Source of the DNA: Bradyrhizobium sp. 195
Lineage (GTDB): Bacteria; Pseudomonadota; Alphaproteobacteria; Rhizobiales; Xanthobacteraceae
Assembly (NCBI RefSeq): GCF_023101665.1
Contig: NZ_CP082161.1
Coordinates: forward strand, 6,262,001-6,326,000
Length of the DNA stretch: 64,000 bases
Direction of reading: 5' to 3'
Positions 1 to 8,589 of this stretch are shown piece after piece. The translations under genes were made by a program, and so were the position numbers. The notes under the pieces are model-generated. The model searched no databases and was not told the DNA's origin. It saw nothing but the letters and a program-made list of their open reading frames with translations. How positions within the stretch are numbered: the first letter of the stretch is position 1; every line of letters begins with the position of its first letter.

Positions 1-100
1 AGGGGGCATGGCAACCTCGCACGTCAGGAACATTCATCCCCATGTCCTTAGGGTTTTCTCCGATGCCGCGCCGGGGTGCCGACAGCTAATCTCTCAGCGT

Positions 101-136
101 GTCCCGCCGGGCCTACCAGGGCTTGGTCGGCGGGAC
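101..136 (+). other. Stem-loop in the leader of the DUF1269 gene
   Basis: Bases 101-109 (GTCCCGCCG) and 128-136 (CGGCGGGAC) are perfect 9-bp complements. An inner ACCA (115-118) and TGGT (124-127) can extend the stem past a 5-base bulge. The hairpin ends 10 bases before the AGGAGG ribosome-binding site (147-152). It may be a 5' leader structure or the end of a transcript from outside the window. No T-run follows it. Confidence 0.4.
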
Positions 137-157
137 TCGACCCAGCAGGAGGCTTGC

Positions 158-661
158 ATGTCCGATCTAGTAGCGATCGTGTATCCATCCGAGGCGAAGG
201 CCGAAGAAGTGCGTCAACGGCTGCTCAGGCTGCAGAAGGAATATCTGATCACGCTCAGCGACGCGGTGATCGCCGTGAAGACCGACTCCGGCGGCATCAA
301 GCTCAATCAACTCGTCAACACGACGGCGGTGGGCGCGATGACTGGAAGTTTCTGGGGCCTCCTGATCGGCGTGATCTTCCTCAATCCGATCCTCGGTGTC
401 GCGGTCGGCGCGGCATCCGGCGCGCTCGGCGGCGCCCTGTCCGATTTCGGCATCGACGACGCCTTCATGAAGGAATTGTCTACCTCGCTCCACACCGGCA
501 ACGCCGCCTTATTTGTCCTGATCAAGAACATGACGGCGGACAAGGTGCTGAAGGAAATCAAGGACGCCGGGGGGACCGTGCTGAAGACGTCCCTGGATGA
601 CAACAAGGAACAGGCCCTGCGCGACGCGCTCGCGAGTGCGGCGGAACGGCCTGCGGCCTGA
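158..661 (+). CDS. DUF1269 family membrane-associated protein
   Basis: This encodes 167 residues. The start at 158 is chosen because an AGGAGG box lies 5 bases upstream; a longer frame from position 8 has no such support. The N-terminus (SDLVAIVYPSEAKAEEVRQR) and the central Gly/Ala-rich hydrophobic stretch at about residues 52-90 are the hallmarks of the DUF1269 family, often found beside stress-response genes. The biochemical role of the family is not established. The next gene, on the other strand, is a Bax-inhibitor-1 protein, so the two converge with only 18 bases between them. Confidence 0.8.
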   Translation: MSDLVAIVYPSEAKAEEVRQRLLRLQKEYLITLSDAVIAVKTDSGGIKLNQLVNTTAVGAMTGSFWGLLIGVIFLNPILGVAVGAASGALGGALSDFGIDDAFMKELSTSLHTGNAALFVLIKNMTADKVLKEIKDAGGTVLKTSLDDNKEQALRDALASAAERPAA

Positions 662-679
662 ACGGCCGCCTTTGGCTCG

Positions 680-1393
680 CTAGCGCCGACCGCCGGCGAG
701 GCGCAGCAGCATCATGAACAGGTTGATGAAGTTGAGGTAGAGCGACAGCGCCGAAATCACGGACTTGCGGCCGGCCGACGTTTCATCATCCCTGCTGTCG
801 TACATCGCCTTGATCCGCTGCGTGTCGTAGGCCGTGAGTCCGGCGAAGACACCGACGCCCACGACCGAGATCAGCCAATCGAGCCCGGATGACTGCAGGA
901 AGAGGTTGACCAGGCTGGCAATGATCACGCCGATCAGCCCCATGAACAAGAACGTGCCGAGACCGGACAGGTCGCGCCGAGTGGTGTAGCCGAATACGCT
1001 GAGCGCCCCGAAAGTCGCCGCCGCGATGAAGAAGACGCGTGTGATCGATGCACTGGTGTAGATGTGAAGCAGCGTCGAGAGCGACACGCCGACCAGGGCG
1101 GCATAGATGAAGAACAGAAGCCGTGCCGTTGCTACCGACAGCGTATTGATGCGCGAACCGATGAAGAAGACCAGCGCAAGGGGCGCCAGGATGAAGACCC
1201 ACATCAACGGGCTCTGCAGCAAGGCGGGGCCGGTCAGCTGATAGGTCAGCCACGCGACGACGGCGGTCAGGCCGACGCCGGCGGTCATGTAATTGTAGAT
1301 GCGCAGCATGTAGTCACGCAGTCCGGTGTCCACCGCGATTGTGCCACCACCGCCCGCACGCGAGGCCGCCAGGTCCTGATCGTAATTCGACAT
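680..1393 (-). CDS. Bax inhibitor-1 (YccA/YbhL) family membrane protein
   Basis: The 237-residue protein has an N-terminal soluble stretch and then about seven hydrophobic helices, which is the size and topology of the bacterial BI-1/TMBIM family. The motif GLTAYDTQRIKAMYD near residue 188 is a family signature, with the Asp pair implicated in pH-dependent calcium leak in characterised relatives. It should sit in the inner membrane. A GAGGAGA box lies just upstream of the ATG at 1393. The specific physiological role here is inference only; the neighbours suggest envelope stress. Confidence 0.88.
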   Translation of the reverse strand: MSNYDQDLAASRAGGGGTIAVDTGLRDYMLRIYNYMTAGVGLTAVVAWLTYQLTGPALLQSPLMWVFILAPLALVFFIGSRINTLSVATARLLFFIYAALVGVSLSTLLHIYTSASITRVFFIAAATFGALSVFGYTTRRDLSGLGTFLFMGLIGVIIASLVNLFLQSSGLDWLISVVGVGVFAGLTAYDTQRIKAMYDSRDDETSAGRKSVISALSLYLNFINLFMMLLRLAGGRR

Positions 1394-1648
1394 CGCTCGT
1401 CTCCTCTCAGAGCTTGCTGACAGGGGCCTACGCTACCCCTCGGGCTCAGAGGACGGCATCGGACAATCACCCGAATGCCGGAGGGGAAATCACCCTGTTG
1501 CCCCTGCAATTGCCGGCGATCCGCAGCGACCACACTCCCATTACAAAGCCGGCAACCTGGAACCGCAGCTTCACCGTCCTCCTTTCGGAGGGGGCGCCTT
1601 ACGCGTTTGTCACTAGGAGATGATCGCGGCGCGGCCTAATCGGCTGGC

Positions 1649-1873
1649 ATGCGCTTCTATTTCCACATCGTCGATAAATACGGTCTCACTCCCGATGGGA
1701 CCGGATGCGAATACGCCGATCAGGATACGGCGGTTCTGCATGCCCAACGCATTGCGGCCGAGCTCGCGAAGGCCGGCGAATTCTGCCGTTCCGGCGTCGT
1801 GCTTTTGGCTGCCGTTGCCGGACCATCATCCAGTCCCGGTGAAGACGCGACCGACCTCACGGCAAAGGCCTGA
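1649..1873 (+). CDS. Small DUF6894-like protein
   Basis: This encodes 74 residues. The opening MRFYFHIVD, then a Gly-rich turn (TPDGTGCEYAD), then an alanine-rich helix (AVLHAQRIAAELAKAG) matches the layout of the DUF6894 small proteins that occur in many copies in Bradyrhizobium. No signal peptide or membrane helix is visible. No strong ribosome-binding site was seen, so expression is less certain than family membership. Function unknown. Confidence 0.65.
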   Translation: MRFYFHIVDKYGLTPDGTGCEYADQDTAVLHAQRIAAELAKAGEFCRSGVVLLAAVAGPSSSPGEDATDLTAKA

Positions 1874-2020
1874 AGGCGGCGCGCAGAACCGCTTGGCGAT
1901 TTCCTGCCCCCGCTCCCTACAGAGAATCCCTGATGTGCGAGGGGGAAAGCCGCCTCTAAGGTCTGCCGGGATCGGCCGGCATCAGTGCCCGCCGATCGCG
2001 GATTGGAAGGCCATCTTGCC

Positions 2021-3460
2021 ATGGCTCCGTCGCCGAACGAGGTCGATCAAAAACTCTCGCGCAATGCGCTCATCGCGCTCGTGGTTGGGTCGATGGTCGG
2101 CTCCGGCATCTTCGCCCTGCCCGCATCGTTCGGGCGGACCACGGGTGCGCTCGGCGCGATGATCGCCTGGACGATCGCAGGCACCGGCATGCTGATGCTG
2201 GCCTTCGTGTTCCAGACCGTGTCACACCGCAAGCCGGACCTCGATGCCGGCATCTATGCCTACGCCAGGGCCGGGTTTGGCGAGTATATCGGCTTTGCTT
2301 CGGCCGTGGGATACTGGATCGGATGCTGCCTTGCGGATGTCGCCTGTCTCGTCTTGATCAAGGCAACACTCGGACAGTTTTTTCCTGTCTTCGGTGACGG
2401 CACAACGGCGGTGGCGATCGCGTCGGCGTCCGTCCTGCTGTGGGGAGTGCACGTTCTGCTGCTGCGCGGCATCAAGAGCGCCGCCACGCTCAATACGATC
2501 GCGACCTACGCCAAGATCATTCCGATCCTGCTGTTCATCGCAGCCGCCGCCATCGCCTTCGATGGCAGGCTTTTCTCCATAAACTTCGCTGGAACGGAGC
2601 AGCCGGAGCATTCAAATGTGCTCGCCCAGGTTCGCGGCACGATGCTGCTGACCGTGTTCGTGTTCGTCGGGATTGAAGGCGCCAGTGTTTATTCCCGCTA
2701 CGCCCGGAGCCGCACCGACGTTGGATTCGCAACCATCGCCGGCTTTCTGACGGTGCTCAGCCTGCTCGTCCTCGTGACACTGCTGTCTTATGGCGTGCTG
2801 CTGCGACCGGAACTGGCGGATCTGCCGACACCATCCATGGCCGGCGTCATGGAGGCGATCGTCGGCCGCTGGGGCGGCATGTTCATCAGCGTGGCACTCC
2901 TGATCTCGGTCCTCGGCAACTACCTGTCCTGGTCACTCCTGGCGGCTGAGGTGCTGCATTCCGCCGCGGTCCACCGCACCATGCCCTCCTTTCTCGCAAC
3001 AGTGAACGCATACAAGGTCCCCGCTGGAGCGCTCTGGCTCACCAACTGCGTGATCCAGACTTTCCTCCTCATCACCTGGTTTGCGGAATATGCATTCACG
3101 CTCGCCTTGAAGATGACGAGCGCGATGACGCTGATCCCGTATTTCTTTGTTGCGGCCTACGGTCTCAAGCTCGCCTGGACCGGCGAGGCCTATCGCGCCA
3201 GCGAGCGCGCCCGCGTTGGCGACTGGATCCGCTCGGCTGTCGCGACGGTCTACGCGGCCGCGATGATCTACGCAGGCGGGCCGAAGTTTCTCTTGCTGTC
3301 GTCGATCCTCTATGCGCCTGGCACGCTGCTGTTCCTTCTCGCCAAGCGCGAGCGCAAGGAAGCGGCGTTCAGGCCATTCGAGGCGATCCTCTTCGCGGCG
3401 ATCACGGTCGCCGCATGTGCCGGCGTCTACGCACTGTCTACGGGAGCCATCTCGATTTGA
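2021..3460 (+). CDS. APC-family basic amino acid/polyamine antiporter
   Basis: The 479-residue protein has about 12-13 transmembrane helices. The N-terminal LVVGSMVGSGIFALP is the substrate-binding loop typical of the amino acid-polyamine-organocation family, and the closest functional class by appearance is the arginine/ornithine or agmatine antiporters (ArcD/YjdE type). ATG 2021 is preferred over GTG 1985 because GGAAGG lies 10 bases upstream. Such antiporters import a basic amino acid and export its product in acid resistance or arginine catabolism. No arginine deiminase or decarboxylase gene is nearby, so the substrate is not fixed by context. Confidence 0.85.
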   Translation: MAPSPNEVDQKLSRNALIALVVGSMVGSGIFALPASFGRTTGALGAMIAWTIAGTGMLMLAFVFQTVSHRKPDLDAGIYAYARAGFGEYIGFASAVGYWIGCCLADVACLVLIKATLGQFFPVFGDGTTAVAIASASVLLWGVHVLLLRGIKSAATLNTIATYAKIIPILLFIAAAAIAFDGRLFSINFAGTEQPEHSNVLAQVRGTMLLTVFVFVGIEGASVYSRYARSRTDVGFATIAGFLTVLSLLVLVTLLSYGVLLRPELADLPTPSMAGVMEAIVGRWGGMFISVALLISVLGNYLSWSLLAAEVLHSAAVHRTMPSFLATVNAYKVPAGALWLTNCVIQTFLLITWFAEYAFTLALKMTSAMTLIPYFFVAAYGLKLAWTGEAYRASERARVGDWIRSAVATVYAAAMIYAGGPKFLLLSSILYAPGTLLFLLAKRERKEAAFRPFEAILFAAITVAACAGVYALSTGAISI

Positions 3461-3490
3461 GTCCTTGTCCTTGGCTGCATGGAGACGAAT

Positions 3491-3730
3491 ATGAGCATCC
3501 GAACCATCTTGGGCGCCCTGATCCTGGGCGGGTTAGTGGCGCTTTCCGCATCTCCGACCCCGTTGCTGGCCCAGTCGACTGACAAGGGGGGGCTGGTGCC
3601 AAAGGACACCGGCGCATCGACGCCGAAGAACGTGGCACCCAATACGAATACGAACCCGACCAAGCACCGCTACTGGCGTCATCGCGGCGGCAAGCATCCA
3701 CACTTTGGCAGCCGGCGCGTCCGCACTTAG
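3491..3730 (+). CDS. Small secreted protein, unknown function
   Basis: This encodes 79 residues. A hydrophobic segment (residues 4-26) ending in LLAQS looks like a cleavable signal peptide. The mature part is Thr/Asn/Pro-rich and ends in a His/Arg-rich tail (KHRYWRHRGGKHPHF). The ATG at 3491 has GGAGA about 5 bases upstream; an in-frame ATG at 3479 is the alternative. Similar short periplasmic proteins with basic aromatic tails are frequent in Bradyrhizobium, but I do not recognise a function. Confidence 0.6.
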   Translation: MSIRTILGALILGGLVALSASPTPLLAQSTDKGGLVPKDTGASTPKNVAPNTNTNPTKHRYWRHRGGKHPHFGSRRVRT

Positions 3731-3771
3731 GTGCGGCGAGCCATCATCCACCCTCGCGATTGGACCGATCC

Positions 3772-4893
3772 ATGAGCGATTCCAGGACAGGGCCGGAGCG
3801 GCTTCGCGAACTCGCCCCACACGACGATTCCTCCAGCGTGCCGGAGCGCGCCGGGCGCGCCGTTCTCGCGACCGGGCTCAGCCTGCTCGCTGCCTGCGTC
3901 TTCCTGTTTCTGGCGTGGCAGACCGTGTCCAGTCTCCTGCTCATCTTTGCAGGCGTGCTGTTCGGTGCATTTCTCGATGCCTGCGCAAGGGCGCTGGCCC
4001 CGGTCCTTCCGCTCGCTCGCGCCTGGCGGCTGACGCTGGTCCTGATGCTGTTCTCCGCTCTGTCGGGATTTGGACTGGTATGGGGCGCGGGCAAGCTACC
4101 GGAGCAGACACGCCTCCTGCTGAAGGTCATGGACAGCCAGATCGACGTCCTGCAGGAGCACCTCCTGTCATACGGCGTCGACCTGCTCGGCCCGGAATGG
4201 GGCCGCGACTTTGCGCAATGGCTGTTCTCGGATCAGGGGCGTTTTCTCAGCCACGCTCAATTCCTGCTCGGTGGAGCATCGAGTCTTCTGACCGGCGCGC
4301 TGGTCATCGTGTTCCTCGGAATCCTCTTCGCCTTCGATCCGACCAGCCATCGCGAGAGCCTGATCATGTTGGTGAAGCGACCCTACCGCGCGCGAACAAG
4401 AGCGGTCATGGACGAGATGGGCAGCGTGATGCGGTTGTGGCTGATCGGACAGTTCATCCGGATCATTCTCATGACGCTGTGCGTCTGGGTCGCACTCTAT
4501 CTGGTCGGACTGCCCGGACCTCTCGTGCTCGGACTGCAGGCAGGCTTGTCGAACTTCATTCCATACCTCGGACCGATCGTGGCGGCGCTTCCTATCGCGC
4601 TGGTCGCAATGCCACTCGGCGGCTCGCTGCTGATCTGGGCCGTGCTCATCTACACAATCATCCAGTCGATCGAAGGCTATGTGATCGGCCCGCTGATCCA
4701 ACGTCAGGCGGTCGAGATCCCTCCCGCCTGGACGCTGGTCGCGATCGTCATGCTTGGCGCGCTGTTCGGCGTCCTGGGCATCGCGATGGCCATGCCCCTG
4801 GTCGCGATCGGCCGTGTCGCAATCATCCGGTTCTACGTCGAGGACTATCTCGGCGACGACCCCAAGCTGACATTCAGCAGCAACAGATCGTGA
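3772..4893 (+). CDS. AI-2E/PerM family transporter
   Basis: The 373-residue inner-membrane protein shows the AI-2E family pattern: a hydrophilic N-terminus, paired helices, a central soluble loop (about residues 110-150) and a C-terminal bundle with the conserved block NFIPYLGPIVAALP and the motif EGYVIGPLIQ. Family members include E. coli TqsA and PerM and some Na+/H+ antiporters, so the substrate cannot be read from sequence. The ATG at 3772 is chosen over an upstream TTG at 3760. It is followed 11 bases later by a second membrane-protein gene, probably cotranscribed. Confidence 0.85.
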   Translation: MSDSRTGPERLRELAPHDDSSSVPERAGRAVLATGLSLLAACVFLFLAWQTVSSLLLIFAGVLFGAFLDACARALAPVLPLARAWRLTLVLMLFSALSGFGLVWGAGKLPEQTRLLLKVMDSQIDVLQEHLLSYGVDLLGPEWGRDFAQWLFSDQGRFLSHAQFLLGGASSLLTGALVIVFLGILFAFDPTSHRESLIMLVKRPYRARTRAVMDEMGSVMRLWLIGQFIRIILMTLCVWVALYLVGLPGPLVLGLQAGLSNFIPYLGPIVAALPIALVAMPLGGSLLIWAVLIYTIIQSIEGYVIGPLIQRQAVEIPPAWTLVAIVMLGALFGVLGIAMAMPLVAIGRVAIIRFYVEDYLGDDPKLTFSSNRS

Positions 4894-4904
4894 GTGGATG
4901 GCCC

Positions 4905-5498
4905 ATGAGCGAGACCGATCTACAACGTAATGAGGGTACGGAGCCTGCCCCGCCTCAATTCAGGATGACCCGTTTCCTGTGGCAGCAACTCCCTTATGTG
5001 GTGGCGCTGGTGCTCGCCGTCGCAGGCGTCGCCTACACCAATGTCTCCCGCCAGCCTCTCGTCGGCTACTGGGAATTCCTTGCGCTCGCCATCGGCGTGG
5101 TCTGCGTCGTCACGAAATGGCCGGAGACGCAAGGCAAGGAGGCGCAGCTCCGATTGATCTGGACCCAGGCGCTGCACTGGATCGCCGTCCTGGTCACGAT
5201 GAACGTCATGCTGATGTCGGGTGTGCAGCAATTGCTTCCGACACCGGCAACCGGCTTGGTTTTGCTGACGTTGCTCGCGCTTGGCACGTTCCTCGCGGGC
5301 GTCAGCCTTCTGTCGCTACAGATCTCGTTTCTCGGCCTTGCGATGGGCGTGACCGTCCCGGCGATATCCTGGCTGAAGCAATCTGTCTTCTTCTTCCTGC
5401 TTGGCGCGGTCCTGCTGATCGGCCTCGGCATCACGTTCTGGCTTCGCCAGGACCGCCGGCCGGCGGCCGCGTCCATGAACAACCAGATGGAGGCTTGA
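4905..5498 (+). CDS. Four-helix integral membrane protein, unknown function
   Basis: The 197-residue protein has about four hydrophobic helices (residues 27-45, 51-66, 90-110, 120-185) and a short hydrophilic N-terminus and C-terminus. No catalytic motif is visible. The start at 4905 follows the AI-2E gene after 11 bases, and its stop codon directly abuts the ATG of the DUF992 gene (TGA then ATG), which indicates one transcript of at least three genes. Longer frames that extend upstream across the AI-2E gene are artefacts. Confidence 0.7.
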   Translation: MSETDLQRNEGTEPAPPQFRMTRFLWQQLPYVVALVLAVAGVAYTNVSRQPLVGYWEFLALAIGVVCVVTKWPETQGKEAQLRLIWTQALHWIAVLVTMNVMLMSGVQQLLPTPATGLVLLTLLALGTFLAGVSLLSLQISFLGLAMGVTVPAISWLKQSVFFFLLGAVLLIGLGITFWLRQDRRPAAASMNNQMEA

Positions 5499-5984
5499 AT
5501 GCCAATGATACGGTTCCTCTGCATTGCCGCATGCGCGTTGCTTTGCACCGCCGCCTCGCCCGCCCGCGCCGACGCATTCCGGGTCGGCAGACTGTTATGC
5601 CTCAGCTCCCCGCGCGTGGGCTTGGTCCTTGGATCGGCTCAGTCGCTGCGCTGTACTTTCTTCTATGCACGCAGACCTCCTCGACAATATATCTATGAGG
5701 GACGCATAAGGCGCGTCGGGCTCGACTTGGGAGTGACCTCGGCGGGTTCTCTCTCCTGGGCCGTCTTCGCCAAGAATTCGCGGATCGGCCCCGGTACGCT
5801 GCGCGGAAACTATGTAGGCGCGAGCGGCAATGTCGCGTTTGGCCCCGGTCTCGGGGCCAATATCCTGATTGGCGGCTCGCGCCGCAGCGTGATGTTGCAG
5901 CCGCTGTCGATCGAACGATCCATCGGAATCAATCTCGCGGCGGGCGTGACCAACCTGACTCTGGGTCCGCGCGGCAGGCGATAG
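5499..5984 (+). CDS. DUF992 family exported protein
   Basis: This encodes 161 residues with a clear signal peptide (residues 1-24, ending SPARA). The mature part carries DUF992 features: a first Cys after RVGRLL, a second Cys in LRCTFFY, and the block RRVGLDLGVTSAGSLSWAVF. DUF992 proteins are small secreted proteins of Rhizobiales with no assigned biochemistry; two cysteines could form a disulfide. The ATG immediately follows the stop of the preceding membrane-protein gene, suggesting translational coupling. Confidence 0.8.
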   Translation: MPMIRFLCIAACALLCTAASPARADAFRVGRLLCLSSPRVGLVLGSAQSLRCTFFYARRPPRQYIYEGRIRRVGLDLGVTSAGSLSWAVFAKNSRIGPGTLRGNYVGASGNVAFGPGLGANILIGGSRRSVMLQPLSIERSIGINLAAGVTNLTLGPRGRR

Positions 5985-6123
5985 CGCCGTTCACAGGATC
6001 CCTCCCGAGACTCCATGCGAACATTCCCGCCCGGTCGCTCAGGGTTTCGTCGGATGTCGACGCTCCGGCTCCGAAGCTACCGTCGCGTCGGGGCGGCGAT
6101 CTTTAGTAGATCAGGAGCGTGGC

Positions 6124-6681
6124 ATGACAGTCTATGACAGCCGGTCCGGCATCGCAGCTCTGGGCCCTCCACCCCTGTGGGTCTGCGCTCTTCTCGGCGC
6201 CGTCATGATCGCCGCCGGTATCGCAGCTCTCAGCGACGTGGCGTTCGCGACCATCATCAGCGTGAAATTGATCGGACTGACGGCGATCGCGGCCGGCGCA
6301 TTCGAGATCGTCCACGCTTTCTGGACCAAAGGATGGGGCGGCTTCCTGTGGCAGATCCTGCTCGGCGCCCTCTATGTCGCCTTCGGGCTCGTGCTGCTGA
6401 CCCAGCCCGCCTCCGGCGCCCTGATCCTCACTTATTTCCTCGGCGCGGTCCTGATCGCCTCGGGCGTCATTCGATGCATTCTGAGCTTTGCCCATTGGCG
6501 CCAGAGCGGATGGATGATGCTGATCTCCGGCGTCTTCGGATTGGTCGCCGGCGCGCTGATCCTGTTCAGCTTCCCCACCATGAGCCTGTGGATCCTCGGA
6601 TTCCTGCTTGGCGTCGACCTGATCTCGCACGGCCTCGCCTGGCTGCTTTACGCGCTTCAGTCCGTACGGAGGACTGCGTAA
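6124..6681 (+). CDS. HdeD family (DUF308) membrane protein
   Basis: The 185-residue protein has six short hydrophobic helices with internal Gly-rich repeats (GLVLLTQPASGAL, SGVFGLVAGALILF). This is the organisation of the HdeD/DUF308 family, named for an E. coli acid-resistance locus membrane protein. An AGGAG box precedes the ATG by about 7 bases. Its place among BI-1, AI-2E and small exported proteins is consistent with an envelope-stress role, which is inference. Confidence 0.82.
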   Translation: MTVYDSRSGIAALGPPPLWVCALLGAVMIAAGIAALSDVAFATIISVKLIGLTAIAAGAFEIVHAFWTKGWGGFLWQILLGALYVAFGLVLLTQPASGALILTYFLGAVLIASGVIRCILSFAHWRQSGWMMLISGVFGLVAGALILFSFPTMSLWILGFLLGVDLISHGLAWLLYALQSVRRTA

Positions 6682-6696
6682 CATAAGGAGAAGAAG

Positions 6697-6975
6697 ATGA
6701 TGGACACCCCCAACCGTCGCGCTTTCCTTGGCCTTGCTCAAAATGCCGTGGCTGCTGCGGCGATCGGCGCCATCGGCGTCCGCTTCATTGCGGTTGCGGA
6801 AGCGATGCCGATCGCACCCAAGCTCGGCCAGACCGACCGGCCGTCGGATCTCCTGACGCAGGCCCAATGGGGACCGCCGCCTCATCCTGGCTGGCGCCGT
6901 CGGCGACCGCGCAGCCGCCGCTGGGTTTGCTGGTGGCATCGCGGCCGTCGTCGCTGCGGATGGCGGTGGCGCTAG
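6697..6975 (+). CDS. Small Tat-exported protein with W/R-rich tail
   Basis: This encodes 92 residues. Residues 6-12 (NRRAFLG) form a twin-arginine motif followed by a hydrophobic alanine-rich segment, which predicts Tat export. The C-terminus is extraordinarily rich in Arg and Trp (WRRRRPRSRRWVCWW and onward). An AAGGAG box lies about 7 bases upstream of tandem ATG codons at 6697 and 6700. Such short Tat proteins are common in Bradyrhizobium; the function is unknown, and the cationic aromatic tail could bind the envelope or DNA. Confidence 0.7.
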   Translation: MMDTPNRRAFLGLAQNAVAAAAIGAIGVRFIAVAEAMPIAPKLGQTDRPSDLLTQAQWGPPPHPGWRRRRPRSRRWVCWWHRGRRRCGWRWR

Positions 6976-7039
6976 GCCCACCCTTGCGCAATCCGCAGGC
7001 GGCCGATGGGTTGTGAAGGCCGCGCAACCCAAGCAGACG

Positions 7040-7294
7040 ATGGAGGAGATCGTGCGCCACACCAACCTATGGCTTCTCGGAGCCATTCTCGCAGCGCTTC
7101 TCGTTGTGGCGACTTGGTACTCCGTGGCGGTATGGCAGGAAACGCCATCAATGCCGTTTTACCGCAACGCCATCCTGGCGGGGGCTGCAATCCTGATGCT
7201 GGTGTCCGGCTGCGGCCTGATCGCACTGATGTTCTATAGCCGCCGCAAGGGTTACGACGAGCCCGTGCGCAGCGATCGAACACCGCGGGAGTAA
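7040..7294 (+). CDS. Two-helix small membrane protein
   Basis: This encodes 84 residues from ATG 7040, or 93 from GTG 7013; neither start has a strong ribosome-binding site. Two hydrophobic helices (NLWLLGAILAALLVVATWYS and AILAGAAILMLVSGCGLIAL) are separated by a short loop, with a basic C-terminal tail. It precedes the RND efflux pair by about 50 bases in the same direction and may be cotranscribed. No known family was recognised. Confidence 0.5.
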   Translation: MEEIVRHTNLWLLGAILAALLVVATWYSVAVWQETPSMPFYRNAILAGAAILMLVSGCGLIALMFYSRRKGYDEPVRSDRTPRE

Positions 7295-7347
7295 CGAGGC
7301 GCCGGTGAAGCATCGGCGGTCCCAAGCCCCGTTGCAAGGAGCGGACA

Positions 7348-8589
7348 ATGAACCTTGCTGGCGTCTCGATCAGGTTGCTGGCGGCAACTCTCCTGACGAT
7401 CATCGCCGGCGGGCTGGCCCGGCCCCAACCCGCCGCGCCGGGCCCGCCCGCGGTCGGCGTCGTGGAAGCGACAAGGCGACCGATCACCGAGAGCAGTGAA
7501 TTTCTCGGGCGGATCGAGGCGATCAATCGGGTCAATGTCGTTGCGCGGGTCACCGCATTCCTGGAACGTCGCCTGTTCGAGGAAGGCGCCGAGATCAGCA
7601 AGGGCGATGAGCTCTACCGGCTGGAGCGCGGTCCCTTCGAAGCGGATCTGGCATCGAAACAGGCGCAGGTGGCGCAGCTTCAGGCGACACTGGAGAATGC
7701 CAAACAGACGACGGAACGCGCCCGGACCCTGCTCGGAGGCCCTGCCGGGCAACAGTCCACCTACGACGCCGCCATCGCGAACCAGCTCAGCCTCGAAGCC
7801 CAGGTCCAGGCCGCGCAAGCCCAGGTCCAGGCCTCCCGGATCAACCTCGATTACACCAAGATCAGCGCACCGATCGCCGGCAAGATCGGACGCACGGCAT
7901 TGACGGAAGGCAACGTGGTCGGTCCAAGCTCGGGCGTGCTGACCACTATCGTCAGCCAGGACCCGATGTACGTCACCTTCCCCGTGCCGCTGCGCCAAGG
8001 ACTGGAACTGCGGGAACGATACGGGCCGCAAGGCGGCCTGGAAGCCGTCGTCATCAGGCTGCGACTGCCCGACGGCCGCATGTACGGCCAGTCCGGCAAA
8101 CTGAATTTCGTCGACAACACCATTGCCCAGAACACCGACACGATCACCGTGCGCGGCGAGATCGGCAATCCTATCCTGCGGGCGTCCTCGGCGGCCGGCG
8201 TCACCGTTCACGAGCTGACCGACGGCGAGTTCGTGACCGTCGTGCTGGAGGGCGTCCAGCCGATCGAGGTGCTGGCGATCCCGCGCTCCGCCGTGCTCTC
8301 CGATCAGCAGGGCGATTATGTTCTCGCTGTCGGCGCCGACAACAAGGCCGAGCAGCGCCGCATCCAGCTCGGGCAATCGACCCCGACCATCGCGGCGGTC
8401 ATCGCCGGACTCGCGGCCGGCGACAGGGTGATCGTCGAAGGCCTGCAGCGGGTTCGCTCCGGCCAGGTCGTTGCGCCGGGGCCGGCAAGTCCACTGATCC
8501 TGTCGCGCATGAAAGCTGCGGATGGTGCGGCCCCGCAAGCAGCTCCCAGCACCTCCGGCAAGGCCGGCCGGGCGGACGACAAGCCATGA
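7348..8589 (+). CDS. RND efflux periplasmic adaptor (membrane fusion protein)
   Basis: The 413-residue protein begins with a signal-like segment (residues 1-24) without a lipobox Cys. A lipoyl/barrel-sandwich half ([17 protein letters not shown]), a coiled-coil hairpin (residues about 95-165, rich in QAQV repeats), the second lipoyl half ([15 protein letters not shown]) and beta-barrel regions follow in the order expected for an HlyD/AcrA-type adaptor. It links the inner-membrane pump encoded next to an outer-membrane channel. No TolC/OprM gene is in the window, so the channel must come from elsewhere. AAGGAG precedes the ATG, and the stop overlaps the pump start (ATGA). Confidence 0.92.
   Translation: MNLAGVSIRLLAATLLTIIAGGLARPQPAAPGPPAVGVVEATRRPITESSEFLGRIEAINRVNVVARVTAFLERRLFEEGAEISKGDELYRLERGPFEADLASKQAQVAQLQATLENAKQTTERARTLLGGPAGQQSTYDAAIANQLSLEAQVQAAQAQVQASRINLDYTKISAPIAGKIGRTALTEGNVVGPSSGVLTTIVSQDPMYVTFPVPLRQGLELRERYGPQGGLEAVVIRLRLPDGRMYGQSGKLNFVDNTIAQNTDTITVRGEIGNPILRASSAAGVTVHELTDGEFVTVVLEGVQPIEVLAIPRSAVLSDQQGDYVLAVGADNKAEQRRIQLGQSTPTIAAVIAGLAAGDRVIVEGLQRVRSGQVVAPGPASPLILSRMKAADGAAPQAAPSTSGKAGRADDKP

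Noticed and set aside
1985..2020. GTG start 12 codons upstream for the APC antiporter
   Set aside because: ATG 2021 has GGAAGG at good spacing and gives a typical N-terminus.
3705..5498. 597-codon plus-strand frame spanning two genes
   Set aside because: Its first two thirds are an Arg/Pro-rich shadow of the AI-2E gene; only the part from ATG 4905 is a real membrane protein.
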